Positions 16,911 through 24,757 of a stretch of 64,000 nucleotides of DNA are shown here, in pieces; within the stretch, counting starts at the first letter, position 1, and each line of letters opens with the position of its first letter. The stretch comes from F23-B02 sp963625685 (lineage in GTDB: Bacteria; Bacillota; Clostridia; Oscillospirales; Oscillospiraceae). Made by a program: the position numbers and the translations under genes. Below the pieces are notes generated by a model. The model ran no database searches and was not told where the DNA came from. It saw only the letters and a program-made list of their open reading frames with translations. Location: contig CAVFTR010000002.1 in NCBI GenBank assembly GCA_963625685.1, positions 62,001 to 126,000 on the forward strand, in the 5' to 3' direction.

Positions 16911-17801
16911 ATGAAAGAATTCAAAAATAAAGTTGCCGCCATCACCGGTTCGGCTACAGGCATAGGCCGCGCTTTCGCGGAGGAAGCCGCAAAAAGAGGC
17001 ATGAAGATAGCCCTTATCGATATAAACCCCGAGGGAATGGAGGAGACTAAGACTATCTGCGAAAAGGCAGGCGCCGCAAAGGTCATCACCATAAAGACCG
17101 ACGTCACCAAGTATGAGGAAGTTCGCTTCAGCATCATGCGCGTCATGCAGGAATACGGCCAGCTCGATGTCATGATGGCAAACGCCGGCATCGCCACTGC
17201 GGGCTGGGTATATAATCACCCGCCTCAGGACTGGGCGTGGGCAATGAACACCAATGTCCTCGGCCTGTCCTACTATGTACATGAGGTCCTGCCCATATTC
17301 AAAAAGCAGGGCACACCCTGCCACTTCATGTTCACAGCCTCCATTGCCGGCCTCATCACGGGCCTGCGTTACAATACCGCATACCTTTCCAGCAAGCACG
17401 CGGCAGTCTGCATAGCCGAGGCCGTCCGCGACCTCGCCGAGAACGATCCTGATTACAGCATGATGGGCGTCAGCGTATTCTGCCCCGAGTATGTCCACAC
17501 CAATATCCACAACAGCGAGGATCACCGTCCTGTCGAATACAGCGTGCCCTGCGATCCGTTCTATGCTACCGACAGCTATTGGGATTACCGCCGCCTGTTT
17601 GACGGCAACATCACCGTCAAGGGCATGAATCCCGCTTTCGTAGGCCCCTATCTGTTCGAGGCGATCGAGGAGAATCATATGTACAAGGTTCCTCATATGC
17701 ACACCCACGATCAGATCCGCGCACGTCATAAGCGCATCGAGGAGGACCTCGAGCGTGAGGCAGCACTGCACGAAAAGTATGCGCCCCTGCAGCAGTATTA
17801 A
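16911..17801 (+). CDS. Short-chain dehydrogenase/reductase with C-terminal extension
   Basis: 296-residue NAD(P)-dependent oxidoreductase. TGSATGIG (12-19) binds the cofactor; D37 at the end of strand 2 favours NAD. NAGI follows near 91-94, and the catalytic residues are S144, Y158 and K162 (YLSSK). It is about 40 residues longer than classical SDRs, with a charged helical tail (HDQIRARHKRIEEDLEREA). AGAAAGGATAGG precedes the ATG. It is last in the MFS-GntP-SDR operon and ends at a hairpin (17864-17903). Together with the SDR at 9323-10099 it gives the island two hydroxyl dehydrogenases, which fits epimerisation or stepwise oxidation of a hydroxylated compound. Confidence 0.87.
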   Translation: MKEFKNKVAAITGSATGIGRAFAEEAAKRGMKIALIDINPEGMEETKTICEKAGAAKVITIKTDVTKYEEVRFSIMRVMQEYGQLDVMMANAGIATAGWVYNHPPQDWAWAMNTNVLGLSYYVHEVLPIFKKQGTPCHFMFTASIAGLITGLRYNTAYLSSKHAAVCIAEAVRDLAENDPDYSMMGVSVFCPEYVHTNIHNSEDHRPVEYSVPCDPFYATDSYWDYRRLFDGNITVKGMNPAFVGPYLFEAIEENHMYKVPHMHTHDQIRARHKRIEEDLEREAALHEKYAPLQQY

Positions 17802-17863
17802 GTGCGCTGAGACTGCCGAAACAGACAAAACTGTCGGCCTGTACTAAACCTATCTAAATAAAA

Positions 17864-17910
17864 TGACCTCTTTCTGCTTGATGTTTCGGGCAGGAAGAGG
17901 TCATTATCTT
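17864..17910 (+). terminator. Island-end terminator, copy 2 of the gapA hairpin
   Basis: TGACCTCTTTCTGC (17864-17877) pairs with 17890-17903 with a single G-T wobble over a 12-nt loop and is followed by TTATCTT. It closely copies 9111-9148, and the changes largely keep the stem paired. Confidence 0.75.
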
Positions 17911-17936
17911 ATAATGCGGTTGGTAAGTTTATGTGT

Positions 17937-17966
17937 TTGAAACGGAGTGGAGATGTGTGGTATAAT
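17937..17966 (+). promoter_or_regulatory. Promoter of the LRR-SLH gene
   Basis: TTGAAA (17937-17942), 18-bp spacer, TATAAT (17961-17966), 35 bp before the ATG at 18001. Confidence 0.65.
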
Positions 17967-18000
17967 CAAAAAACATAAAAAACCATAAAAGGAGATCGCT

Positions 18001-19145
18001 ATGAAGAACAGAATTTTAGCCATAGTATTGGCGTCATCATGGCAGTCTGCCTGCTGCAGAGCGCCGTTTTTGCCGATGAAACGGATGTCGAGCTGAGCGA
18101 AGCAAACTTCCCGGACAAAACGCTGAGAGAAGAGCTCGAATATTACGACACTGATCAAGACGGCATCCTGTCGGAATATGAGCAGTATGGCCCTACGATG
18201 CTTGAGCTGAGCGGGAAAAGCATCACGACGCTCAAGGGTATTGAGCTGCTGCCGCATTTGGTGCAGCTTTTTGTCAACAATTGTGGACTTACGAGCATCG
18301 ACGCTCTGCCTGAAAACCTTATGATCCTCAGATGCAGAAACAATGAGCTTACCGCACAGCCGGAGCTTCCTGACAGTCTGAAGACCCTCGATTGCGGAAA
18401 TAATCAGCTGCAGCGTCTGCCAAAGCTGTCGGCAGGACTTACAAAGCTCAGCTGCCAAAACAACGAACTGCGAGTTATCGCCCTGCGTCCGGATACGAGC
18501 TATGCGAATGTCAACGTTGCAAATAACAGGCTTGCATGCAAGGCCGCTGTTTTGGGCAAAAGCGTGGATATATGGGAACCGCCGTTTTTCTATTTTGGTG
18601 AGCAGGAACCCGTTGACGATGCATTCACAGATGTGCCGCAGAGCAGCTGTTGCTATGGTCCCGTGCTTTGGGCGGCCGAAGAAAACATAACAAAGGGTAC
18701 GTCCGCCACAACATTTGAGCCCTCGGCCAGCTGCACTCGCGGGCAGGTGGTCACGTTCCTGTGGCGCGCATCCGGAAGCCCGAAAGTAAGCGGTGTCGAC
18801 AATCCTTTTGTTGAGGTCGAAGAGGGCAGCTGTTATTATGATGCGGTCCTGTGGGCTGTGCAGAACGGGATAACGAAGGGAACCACGGAAACAACGTTTT
18901 CTCCCGACGCGACGATAATCCGCGCCGATGCGATCACCCTTATATGGTGCAGCGAGGGCGAGCCCGGTCTGACGATCGTGCCGGAGTTTACCGACATAAA
19001 TGCAGGCGCATACTATTACAGCGCTGTATGCTGGGGCTATTCCAACGGTGTCGTCAACGGAACGAGCGCAACGACCTTTTCTCCGAGCGAAACCTGCACC
19101 CGCGGCCAGATCGTAACCTTCCTGTGCCGCAACGCAATATGCTGA
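18001..19145 (+). CDS. Leucine-rich-repeat SLH-domain surface protein, frameshift in the signal peptide
   Basis: AAAGGAG places the start at ATG 18001, giving MKNRILAIVLAS, the front of a signal peptide. That frame leaves the gene after residue 12 and soon stops. The rest (IMAVCLLQSAVFADE and onward) continues in another frame from about 18036 to the stop at 19145, so one base appears lost near 18033-18037. The mature part has an EF-hand-like loop (DTDQDGILSEYE), four or five leucine-rich repeats (about residues 55-165 of the long frame, with the LDCGNNQL pattern) and three SLH domains that would bind cell-wall polymers (FTDVPQ, FVEVEE and FTDINA blocks). It ends at a terminator. Either a pseudogene, a gene using the internal ATG at 18039 with a shortened signal, or a sequencing error. 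Confidence 0.75.
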
Positions 19146-19150
19146 ACTGA

Positions 19151-19179
19151 AAAATCCGGAGCTCAGCTCCGGATTTTTT
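19151..19179. terminator. Bidirectional terminator between LRR-SLH and TSUP genes
   Basis: AAAATCCGGAGCT (19151-19163) pairs with 19165-19177. A T-run follows on the plus strand and an A-run precedes it, so it serves both converging genes; the TAA of the minus-strand gene lies in the T-run. Confidence 0.85.
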
Positions 19180-19942
19180 ACGCCCCTATGACCTCGTAGA
19201 GGACCTTTACGAAGAAGATCGCGAGGACGCATATCATAATGGGCTTGACGGCCCTGCCGCCGCCCTTTTTGAAGAAGCTCGAGCCGAGCCAGTTGCCGGC
19301 GATGGAGAACAGGCCGGCGACGAGGCCGACGGCGAAAATGACCTTGCCGTTTAAAATGAAAACGACGAGTGCGGAGATATTCGTCGCGAGGTTTATCGCC
19401 TTGCTCACGCCGTTAGCCTCGGTCACCGGCATATGTGCGACCGCGGTCAGCAGGAGGATGAGAAATGTGCCGGTTCCGGGACCGTAAAATCCGTCGTAAG
19501 CGCCGATAAAAAAGGCGATGGCGCAGCCGAGGAGCGTGGTCCTGAGCTTCGAGTACGGCTCGAACTCGCTGCTGAGCGCCCTTCCCTTCATGACGTAAGC
19601 GCCGGTGAGAGGCAGGATCACGAGCATGATTATCTTGAATATGTAGTCGTCTATGAGCAGCGCGAGGTTTGCTCCGCAGGCAGAGCCGGCAAGCGCGAAC
19701 ACGACGCAGAATATGGCCTGCCTCCAGGGTATAAAGCCGCTCCTGGTGTAGCGTACGGTGGTCAGCGTCGTGCCCATTGCGGAGCTTATCTTATTCGTTC
19801 CGATGGCAAAGTGAACGGGAAAGCCCGCTATGAGATAGGCCGGCAGCGAGATAAGTCCGCCGCCGCCAGCGACGGCGTCGACAAAGCCGGCAAGGAAAAC
19901 GAGCGGGCAGACTATGAGAAATTGAATTATCGAGATCTCCAC
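19178..19942 (-). CDS. TSUP (TauE/SafE) family permease
   Basis: 254-residue membrane protein with about eight helices in two repeats; the N-terminal GFVDAVAGGGGLISLP and the later YDGFYGPGTGTFL are TauE/SafE hallmarks. Family members move sulfite, sulfoacetate, thiosulfate or related anions. The GTG start at 19942 lies 3 bp after the stop of the metallo-beta-lactamase-fold gene, so both are translated from one mRNA. The pairing hints at sulfur-compound handling, but the substrate is not readable here. Confidence 0.88.
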   Translation of the reverse strand: MEISIIQFLIVCPLVFLAGFVDAVAGGGGLISLPAYLIAGFPVHFAIGTNKISSAMGTTLTTVRYTRSGFIPWRQAIFCVVFALAGSACGANLALLIDDYIFKIIMLVILPLTGAYVMKGRALSSEFEPYSKLRTTLLGCAIAFFIGAYDGFYGPGTGTFLILLLTAVAHMPVTEANGVSKAINLATNISALVVFILNGKVIFAVGLVAGLFSIAGNWLGSSFFKKGGGRAVKPIMICVLAIFFVKVLYEVIGA

Positions 19943-19945
19943 GGC

Positions 19946-20827
19946 CTACTTCACGGCCTCCCACAGCAGCATATTGTCCCCGCATTTTACGCTCAGCTCG
20001 CCCTTATCCAGCAGATATGCAAGATACGAGCGCAGCGTGCTGCCGACGAGGGCGTACTGCTCAAAGCTCATAGCCAGCGCGTATTCGTCAAAAAGACGCT
20101 TGAGTATGGCTTCAAAATTATGGGGCTCTGCGCATATCGAAACGATGCGCTCCTCTATCTCGCGCACGGTGTCGATGTTATACTGCGCAAGCTCGCGGAT
20201 ATCGCCGCAGACCTCCGCGTGTGCGGGAACAAAGGCGGCAGCCTCAAGCTCCATGACCCTTTCGAGGGTGTCGACATAGGCCTGCACGTCGCAGACAAAG
20301 CCTATGCGGTATTTTTCCAGCGTCTCGCGGCTCGACAGGCAGTCGGCGAGGAAAACGACGCCGTCCGGCGTGCGGAAGCCGGCCATGTCAAAGCAGTGGC
20401 CGGGCAGCGCTATCAGCTCAAAGCCCTCCGGCAGCACATCGGGCGTCAGCTCGCGCGCGTCGGCGCTCTGCGCCATGAGGAACTTGTGCCGCAGTGCCTT
20501 CGGGGGATTTCCACCGAACAGAAAGCTCGGCTCGAGCAGCGTGTGGCGCGTAAAGTCGCACTCTATGCCCGGGGCATAGACCGCGCAGCCGGTCTGCGCC
20601 TGGAGATATCTGCATCCGCCGATGTGGTCGGCGTGAGAGTGCGTGCACAGTATCGCGCGCAGCGTCCAGCCGTTTTTATCGAGTATCTGGCGGACCTTGC
20701 GTCCGGCCTCCTTGTCGTTGCCGCTGTCGATGAGATAAACGCCGTTGTCCTCGCAGCGGTACAGACCGATCTTGGCAGGACAGTTAACATAATATGAATT
20801 ATTTGCAACCCGGACCAGCTCGTACAT
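19946..20827 (-). CDS. Metallo-beta-lactamase-fold hydrolase
   Basis: 293-residue hydrolase with the dinuclear metal motif THSHADHIGG near residues 62-71, a further His in LPGHCFDMAG, Asp in LADCL and His in PAHAEVCG. About 90 residues after the fold form a helical C-terminal domain. Such proteins hydrolyse thioesters, phosphodiesters or persulfides. GAGGTGAT precedes the ATG. It is in an operon with the TSUP permease (3-bp gap), so a sulfur-linked substrate such as a glutathione or CoA thioester, or a persulfide, is a reasonable but unproven idea. Confidence 0.85.
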   Translation of the reverse strand: MYELVRVANNSYYVNCPAKIGLYRCEDNGVYLIDSGNDKEAGRKVRQILDKNGWTLRAILCTHSHADHIGGCRYLQAQTGCAVYAPGIECDFTRHTLLEPSFLFGGNPPKALRHKFLMAQSADARELTPDVLPEGFELIALPGHCFDMAGFRTPDGVVFLADCLSSRETLEKYRIGFVCDVQAYVDTLERVMELEAAAFVPAHAEVCGDIRELAQYNIDTVREIEERIVSICAEPHNFEAILKRLFDEYALAMSFEQYALVGSTLRSYLAYLLDKGELSVKCGDNMLLWEAVK

Positions 20828-20898
20828 ATTATCACCTCAATATCTCAGTAAATAATTAAACAGTTTACCACAAGTTCATTTCCGTGGCAATAATTCTC

Positions 20899-20926
20899 TT
20901 GCAGAAAATAATAATTGTGCTATACT
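20899..20926 (+). promoter_or_regulatory. Extended -10 promoter of the YoaK-family gene
   Basis: TTGCAG (20899-20904), 16-bp spacer ending in TGC, TATACT (20921-20926). Transcription would begin after 20930, so translation cannot begin at the in-frame start at 20884. Confidence 0.6.
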
Positions 20927-20976
20927 GGATTGCGTTCGCGCTGAACGAAAAATCTTTGAAGCAGGGGGGGACCGCG

Positions 20977-21660
20977 GTGCCTGATATTAAAAACATAGAC
21001 CTGTACAGACACCTGTCGCTCGCCTCCGTCGGCGGCTTTTTCGGCTCCTATGCCATACTCTGCCGCAGTGAGACGCTCGCCAGCGCGCAGACGATGAATC
21101 TTCTGGAGCTGACCGAGCGCGCCCTGAGCGGAGACATGCTCGCGGCGCTGCTGCATTTCGGCGCGTTCGCGCTGTACGTCGCGGGCGCGATGCTGACGGT
21201 GCTCCTGCCGCGCTTTTTCGGAGCCGATATGCGCAGGGTATCGCCGCTTATCGACGCGCTCGCCTGCGTCATTTTGTGCTTCATACCGGCCGACGCGAAT
21301 ATAATGCTCGCTCTGTACCCGATATTTTTCGCTATGAGCGTGCAGTGGAACTCCTTTTCGGGCGCGAAGGGCTTTGTCAGCGCGACGATATTCTCCACCA
21401 ACAACACAAGGCAGGCCTCGCTCGCGCTGGCGCATTACATAGCCGGCGGCGGCCGCGCGGATCTGAGCAAGCTGAGATTTTACGGCCTCACGCTGCTGGT
21501 CTTCCACCTCGGCGCGGTGATCGGCTACTACGCCGTGAAGCTGATGGGCGTTCAGGGCGCATGGGTGAATCTCATCCAGATAGGCGTGGCCTATACCCTG
21601 ATCGTGTGCGAGGACCGCTGCCTCCGCCGCACCGCGGACGAGGAAAAAGAGATCGCATGA
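20977..21660 (+). CDS. YoaK-family (DUF1275) membrane protein
   Basis: 227-residue protein with about six hydrophobic segments and the DUF1275 pattern: SVGGFFGSYAIL near the N-terminus, QNSFSGAKG-like NSFSGAKGFVSATIFS in the middle, and a C-terminal helix pair. Function of the family is unknown; it is distantly linked to transporters. I start at the GTG at 20977, preceded by a run of Gs acting as ribosome site, because the promoter at 20899-20926 lies inside the longer frame. The end runs into a hairpin-rich intergenic stretch. Confidence 0.8.
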   Translation: MPDIKNIDLYRHLSLASVGGFFGSYAILCRSETLASAQTMNLLELTERALSGDMLAALLHFGAFALYVAGAMLTVLLPRFFGADMRRVSPLIDALACVILCFIPADANIMLALYPIFFAMSVQWNSFSGAKGFVSATIFSTNNTRQASLALAHYIAGGGRADLSKLRFYGLTLLVFHLGAVIGYYAVKLMGVQGAWVNLIQIGVAYTLIVCEDRCLRRTADEEKEIA

Positions 21661-21665
21661 GATAT

Positions 21666-21942
21666 AAAAAAGCACCCACACAGGGGGCTTTTTTCCGACT
21701 GTTAAAAAACCTATGCCGCTGCGTAGAGATATCCGCGCAGCGGGGGAGCTCGAGGGGGCAAGGCCCGCCTCGAGTCGGATCATAGCCATACAAAACGCCT
21801 GAGTTATCAGGCGTTTTGACGAGCGCAGCGAGATTTTTTGTGAAGCGTAAGCTTCACAAAAATGTGGCGTTTTTGAAGCGTGCAAAAAAGTCGCAGACTT
21901 TTTTGACATGCTGAAAAAAGCACCCACACAGGGTGCTTTTTT
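21666..21942. repeat. 277-bp array of hairpins with duplicated palindromic ends
   Basis: The stretch between the YoaK-family gene and the homocysteine methyltransferase-like gene holds no gene. A 29-nt unit (As, GCACCC, ACACA loop, GGG-GC, Ts) occurs at 21666-21694 and 21914-21942 with one difference; each copy is a terminator-like hairpin. Between them are stems at 21716-21743 (8 bp), 21749-21774 (7 bp plus GGGC/GCCC), 21792-21817 (11 bp), 21835-21862 (12 bp) and 21884-21904 (9 bp). The terminal copies can stop transcription from both flanking genes. The whole could be a small non-autonomous mobile repeat. Confidence 0.7.
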
Positions 21943-21948
21943 CATGCC

Positions 21949-23166
21949 TCAGATTATCAGTCCGTATTTATCGCACAGGGGCAGAAGCTCGCTTTCGGGG
22001 ATGGCGCCCTCGTACAGCGCCCTGCCCTGATACACGCGCAGCGCCGACTCCAGAACGGAGGCGTCGTCGCAGACTATGCACAGGGGCTTATTTATCATGT
22101 ACTGGCAGTCGGCGAAGATATCAACGTCCTCCCAGCCGCCGAGACTTATCGCGACCATCGCGCCGTCCGAGTCGAGCTCGTCCGAGAGCGCGTCCTCAAG
22201 CTCGTCTGTAACGCAGAGCACTCTGCCGTGCCTTGCGTCCGCGGGGAGGTACATGGGCTCCTTCTCGGTCGAGGCGGGGAGCATAGCCGTGTGCTCCGGT
22301 GCGGGAGACGCAGGCTCCGCGCCCTCGAGCGCCCGCCTGAGCGCGGCAATGTGCTCGCCCGTCGTGCCGCAGCAGCCGCCGAAGATGGCGACGCCCGCGT
22401 CTAGCATCGGCTGCACGAAGGCCGTGAACTCCTCCGGCGGACAATCGTACACCGTTTTGCCGTCCGCTATCTGCGGCATGCCCGCGTTGGGCTTTGCGAT
22501 CAGCGGGACGCGCGCAAACTCGCGCAGACGCACAAGCTGCCTGAGCATCTGCTCGGGACCTGCCGAGCAGTTGAGGCCGAAGGCGCTTATGCCCATGCCC
22601 TGCAAGACCGTCAGCGCCGCCGTCACATCCGTGCCGGAGAGGCTGCGGCCCGTGTCGTCGCAGGTGAAGGTCACGAATATGGGCTTATCGCTCACGCTGC
22701 GCACGGCAAGCACCGCCGCGCGCGCATCGGACAGCGTCATCATAGTCTCGATAACAAAGAGGTCGACCCCGGCCTCCTCGAGCCCGGCAGCCTGCTCGGT
22801 GTAGATATCCACGAGCTCCTCAAACGAGGCCTCGCCCAGCGGCGCGAGGAACATGCCGGTCGGTGAGATGTCGCCCGCGACCCAGGCCCTGCCGACGGCG
22901 GCTTCCTTCGACAGCGCCGCGAGGCGGCGGTTATACTCCGCCGTTTTGTTGAAAATGCCGTGCTCTTCGAGCTTGCGCCTGTTCGCGCCGAAGCTCGGCG
23001 AGTACAGGACATCGCTGCCGGCCTCGACGTAGCCGCGCTGTATGCCGACTATGCTGTCCGGATTTTCCAGCACCCACTGCTCGGCGCTCACATCGCCCAT
23101 GTAACCGCGCTTTTGCAGCTCCGTGCCGGTCGCGCCGTCAAGAATAAGAGGGAAACGGATCTCCAT
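21949..23166 (-). CDS. Homocysteine S-methyltransferase-family protein with C-terminal extension
   Basis: 405 residues. The first about 285 form the zinc-dependent methyltransferase barrel seen in MetH domain 1, BHMT and MmuM: LILDGATGTELQKRG at the start, the zinc ligands C200, C265 and C266 (GGCCGTTG), and GDISPTG near 98. The last 120 residues are an extension I do not recognise. It would move a methyl group to homocysteine or, in demethylation systems, between thiols and a corrinoid. The ATG has GGAGGTT upstream. It follows the corrinoid activator gene by 23 bp on the same strand, and the methyltransferase-corrinoid fusion is encoded divergently nearby, so a role in that methyl-transfer chain is likely. 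Confidence 0.85.
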   Translation of the reverse strand: MEIRFPLILDGATGTELQKRGYMGDVSAEQWVLENPDSIVGIQRGYVEAGSDVLYSPSFGANRRKLEEHGIFNKTAEYNRRLAALSKEAAVGRAWVAGDISPTGMFLAPLGEASFEELVDIYTEQAAGLEEAGVDLFVIETMMTLSDARAAVLAVRSVSDKPIFVTFTCDDTGRSLSGTDVTAALTVLQGMGISAFGLNCSAGPEQMLRQLVRLREFARVPLIAKPNAGMPQIADGKTVYDCPPEEFTAFVQPMLDAGVAIFGGCCGTTGEHIAALRRALEGAEPASPAPEHTAMLPASTEKEPMYLPADARHGRVLCVTDELEDALSDELDSDGAMVAISLGGWEDVDIFADCQYMINKPLCIVCDDASVLESALRVYQGRALYEGAIPESELLPLCDKYGLII

Positions 23167-23189
23167 ATAGATAACCTCCGCAGTAAATT

Positions 23190-24683
23190 TCAGAATGTCA
23201 TGCTCCCGGCAAAGGCGTCGGCAAAGTCGGCGCGGCCGGAGAGCTCTGTGTATTCGCAGGACCGGGCGATATCCCGCGCCCTGCCGAGCCTTTCGGGCTC
23301 GAGCGCGAGCATCGCCGCTCCGGCCAGAGCCGTGTTGCCGGGATCGTGCAGCCTGCCGGGCGGGATATCGGGCAGCATGCCGATCCTCACGGCGCTCGCG
23401 GGATCGAGCCAGCTCCCGAAGCCTCCGGCGAGATACACGCCGTCAAGCTCGCGGGCTCTCATGCCCTCCGCGTCGAGCAGCACCCGTATGCCCGCCGCGA
23501 CGGCAGCCTTCGCAAGCTGAAGACTGCGCACATCCTGCGCGGTGAGGAAGACCTCGCGCGTCAGGTGAAAAACTCCGTTGCCCGCATCGTCGCGCGTGAG
23601 ATACCGGCGCATCTTCTCCGGCGCGTCCTCCGGCGGAAGGAGCCTGCCGCCGGAGCTTATGCAGCCCTGCTCAAGAAGGACCGCGATAAGGTCGATAAGC
23701 CCCGAGCCGCACAGCCCGCGAGCATCGCCGCTGCCGATAAGGTCGTACAGAAATCCGCCGTCATAGCGCACATGACTCACGGCGCCGTCGACAGCCGCCA
23801 TGCCGCATTTTATGCCCGCGCCCTCAAAGGCCGGACCGGAGGCGACGGCGCAGCAGCGAAAGCCGCCCTTACCGCCGAGCGCCATCTCGCCGTTGGTGCC
23901 GATATCGAGAAACAGATACTGTCCGTCCGTATCCATAAGACCCGCCGCCAGCAGACCGGCGGTGATATCGCCGCCGACGTAGCCGGCAACGCAGGGCGCG
24001 TAGTACAGCGGCGCTCCCAGAAGCGCGTCGTCATGGCCGCCGTCAAAGAGCGTGTACGGCTGAAACGGCGCGATAGCTATGCTCTGCACCGGAAAACGCG
24101 CGAATATGTGCTGCATAACGGTGTTTCCGACGAGAACGCTGTGCCGCAGCTCGCTTTTGTCTCTGCCGCAGCGCCTCAGCGCGGCCTGTATCATGTCCAC
24201 GACCTGTCCGCGAATGATGCCCGACAGCTCGTCGAGCCCCCCGGGGGCATCCATAGTGTGCTGTATGCGGCTTATAACGTCGCCGCCGTAGGCCGCCTGC
24301 GCGTTCCACGCGCTTTCGGTGGTCTCCTCGCGCCCGGAGCCGAGGTCATAGAGCCTCACCGCGACCGTCGTGGTCCCCAGATCGATCGCGGCGGCGCAGC
24401 CGGACATTTTGCAGGAAGGGCGCTCTATCGCGGGCGTCTGCGTCAGTATCCTGCCGCCGGAGCTGAGCGGCAGCACGACCTCGTCGCCGTCTGCGGCCGC
24501 GGCGCGGCAGGCAAGGCGCTGCACGCCGTTTATCGTGACGCGGCACTTGCCGCATCTGCCCCTCCCTCCGCAGGCGGCGGGGAGGGTGAAGCCGTTTTTT
24601 CTCAGCGCAGAAAGCAGAGTTTCGCCCGGCTCGGCTTCAATATCGAAACTTTTGCCGCCGAGCAGCACCCGAACGCTTGACAC
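23190..24683 (-). CDS. Corrinoid-activating ferredoxin-ASKHA protein (RACE/RamA-like)
   Basis: About 497 residues. An N-terminal plant-type [2Fe-2S] ferredoxin domain has ligands C38, C44, C47 and C59. It is followed by a linker and the ASKHA ATPase (DUF4445) domain, with AIDLGTTTVAV, LDIGTNGEMALG, LCGSGLIDL and YLAGGFGSWLDP. Such proteins use ATP to reduce inactive Co(II) corrinoid back to Co(I) on methyltransferase partner proteins. I prefer the GTG at 24683, which has a G-rich ribosome site at proper spacing, over the TTG at 24689. It is divergent from the DUF2284-methyltransferase operon across a perfect 18-bp palindrome and shares its operon with the homocysteine methyltransferase-like gene. 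Confidence 0.9.
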   Translation of the reverse strand: MSSVRVLLGGKSFDIEAEPGETLLSALRKNGFTLPAACGGRGRCGKCRVTINGVQRLACRAAAADGDEVVLPLSSGGRILTQTPAIERPSCKMSGCAAAIDLGTTTVAVRLYDLGSGREETTESAWNAQAAYGGDVISRIQHTMDAPGGLDELSGIIRGQVVDMIQAALRRCGRDKSELRHSVLVGNTVMQHIFARFPVQSIAIAPFQPYTLFDGGHDDALLGAPLYYAPCVAGYVGGDITAGLLAAGLMDTDGQYLFLDIGTNGEMALGGKGGFRCCAVASGPAFEGAGIKCGMAAVDGAVSHVRYDGGFLYDLIGSGDARGLCGSGLIDLIAVLLEQGCISSGGRLLPPEDAPEKMRRYLTRDDAGNGVFHLTREVFLTAQDVRSLQLAKAAVAAGIRVLLDAEGMRARELDGVYLAGGFGSWLDPASAVRIGMLPDIPPGRLHDPGNTALAGAAMLALEPERLGRARDIARSCEYTELSGRADFADAFAGSMTF

Positions 24684-24697
24684 GGACAAGCCCCCTC

Positions 24698-24715
24698 AAT
24701 ATAATATATTATATT
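24698..24715. promoter_or_regulatory. 18-bp perfect palindrome in the divergent promoter of the corrinoid module
   Basis: AATATAATA-TATTATATT is fully symmetrical, contains a TATAAT on each strand, and lies midway between the activator and the DUF2284 gene. It can serve as back-to-back -10 elements and as an operator that couples both operons. Confidence 0.5.
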
Positions 24716-24757
24716 TTTTAGCAGTAAGTTCATGCTTTGTCAAGAGGCTGAGAAGAT

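Noticed and set aside
20884..20976. Longer N-terminus for the YoaK-family protein starting at 20884
   Set aside because: A good extended -10 promoter lies inside this stretch, so the mRNA would not include that start.
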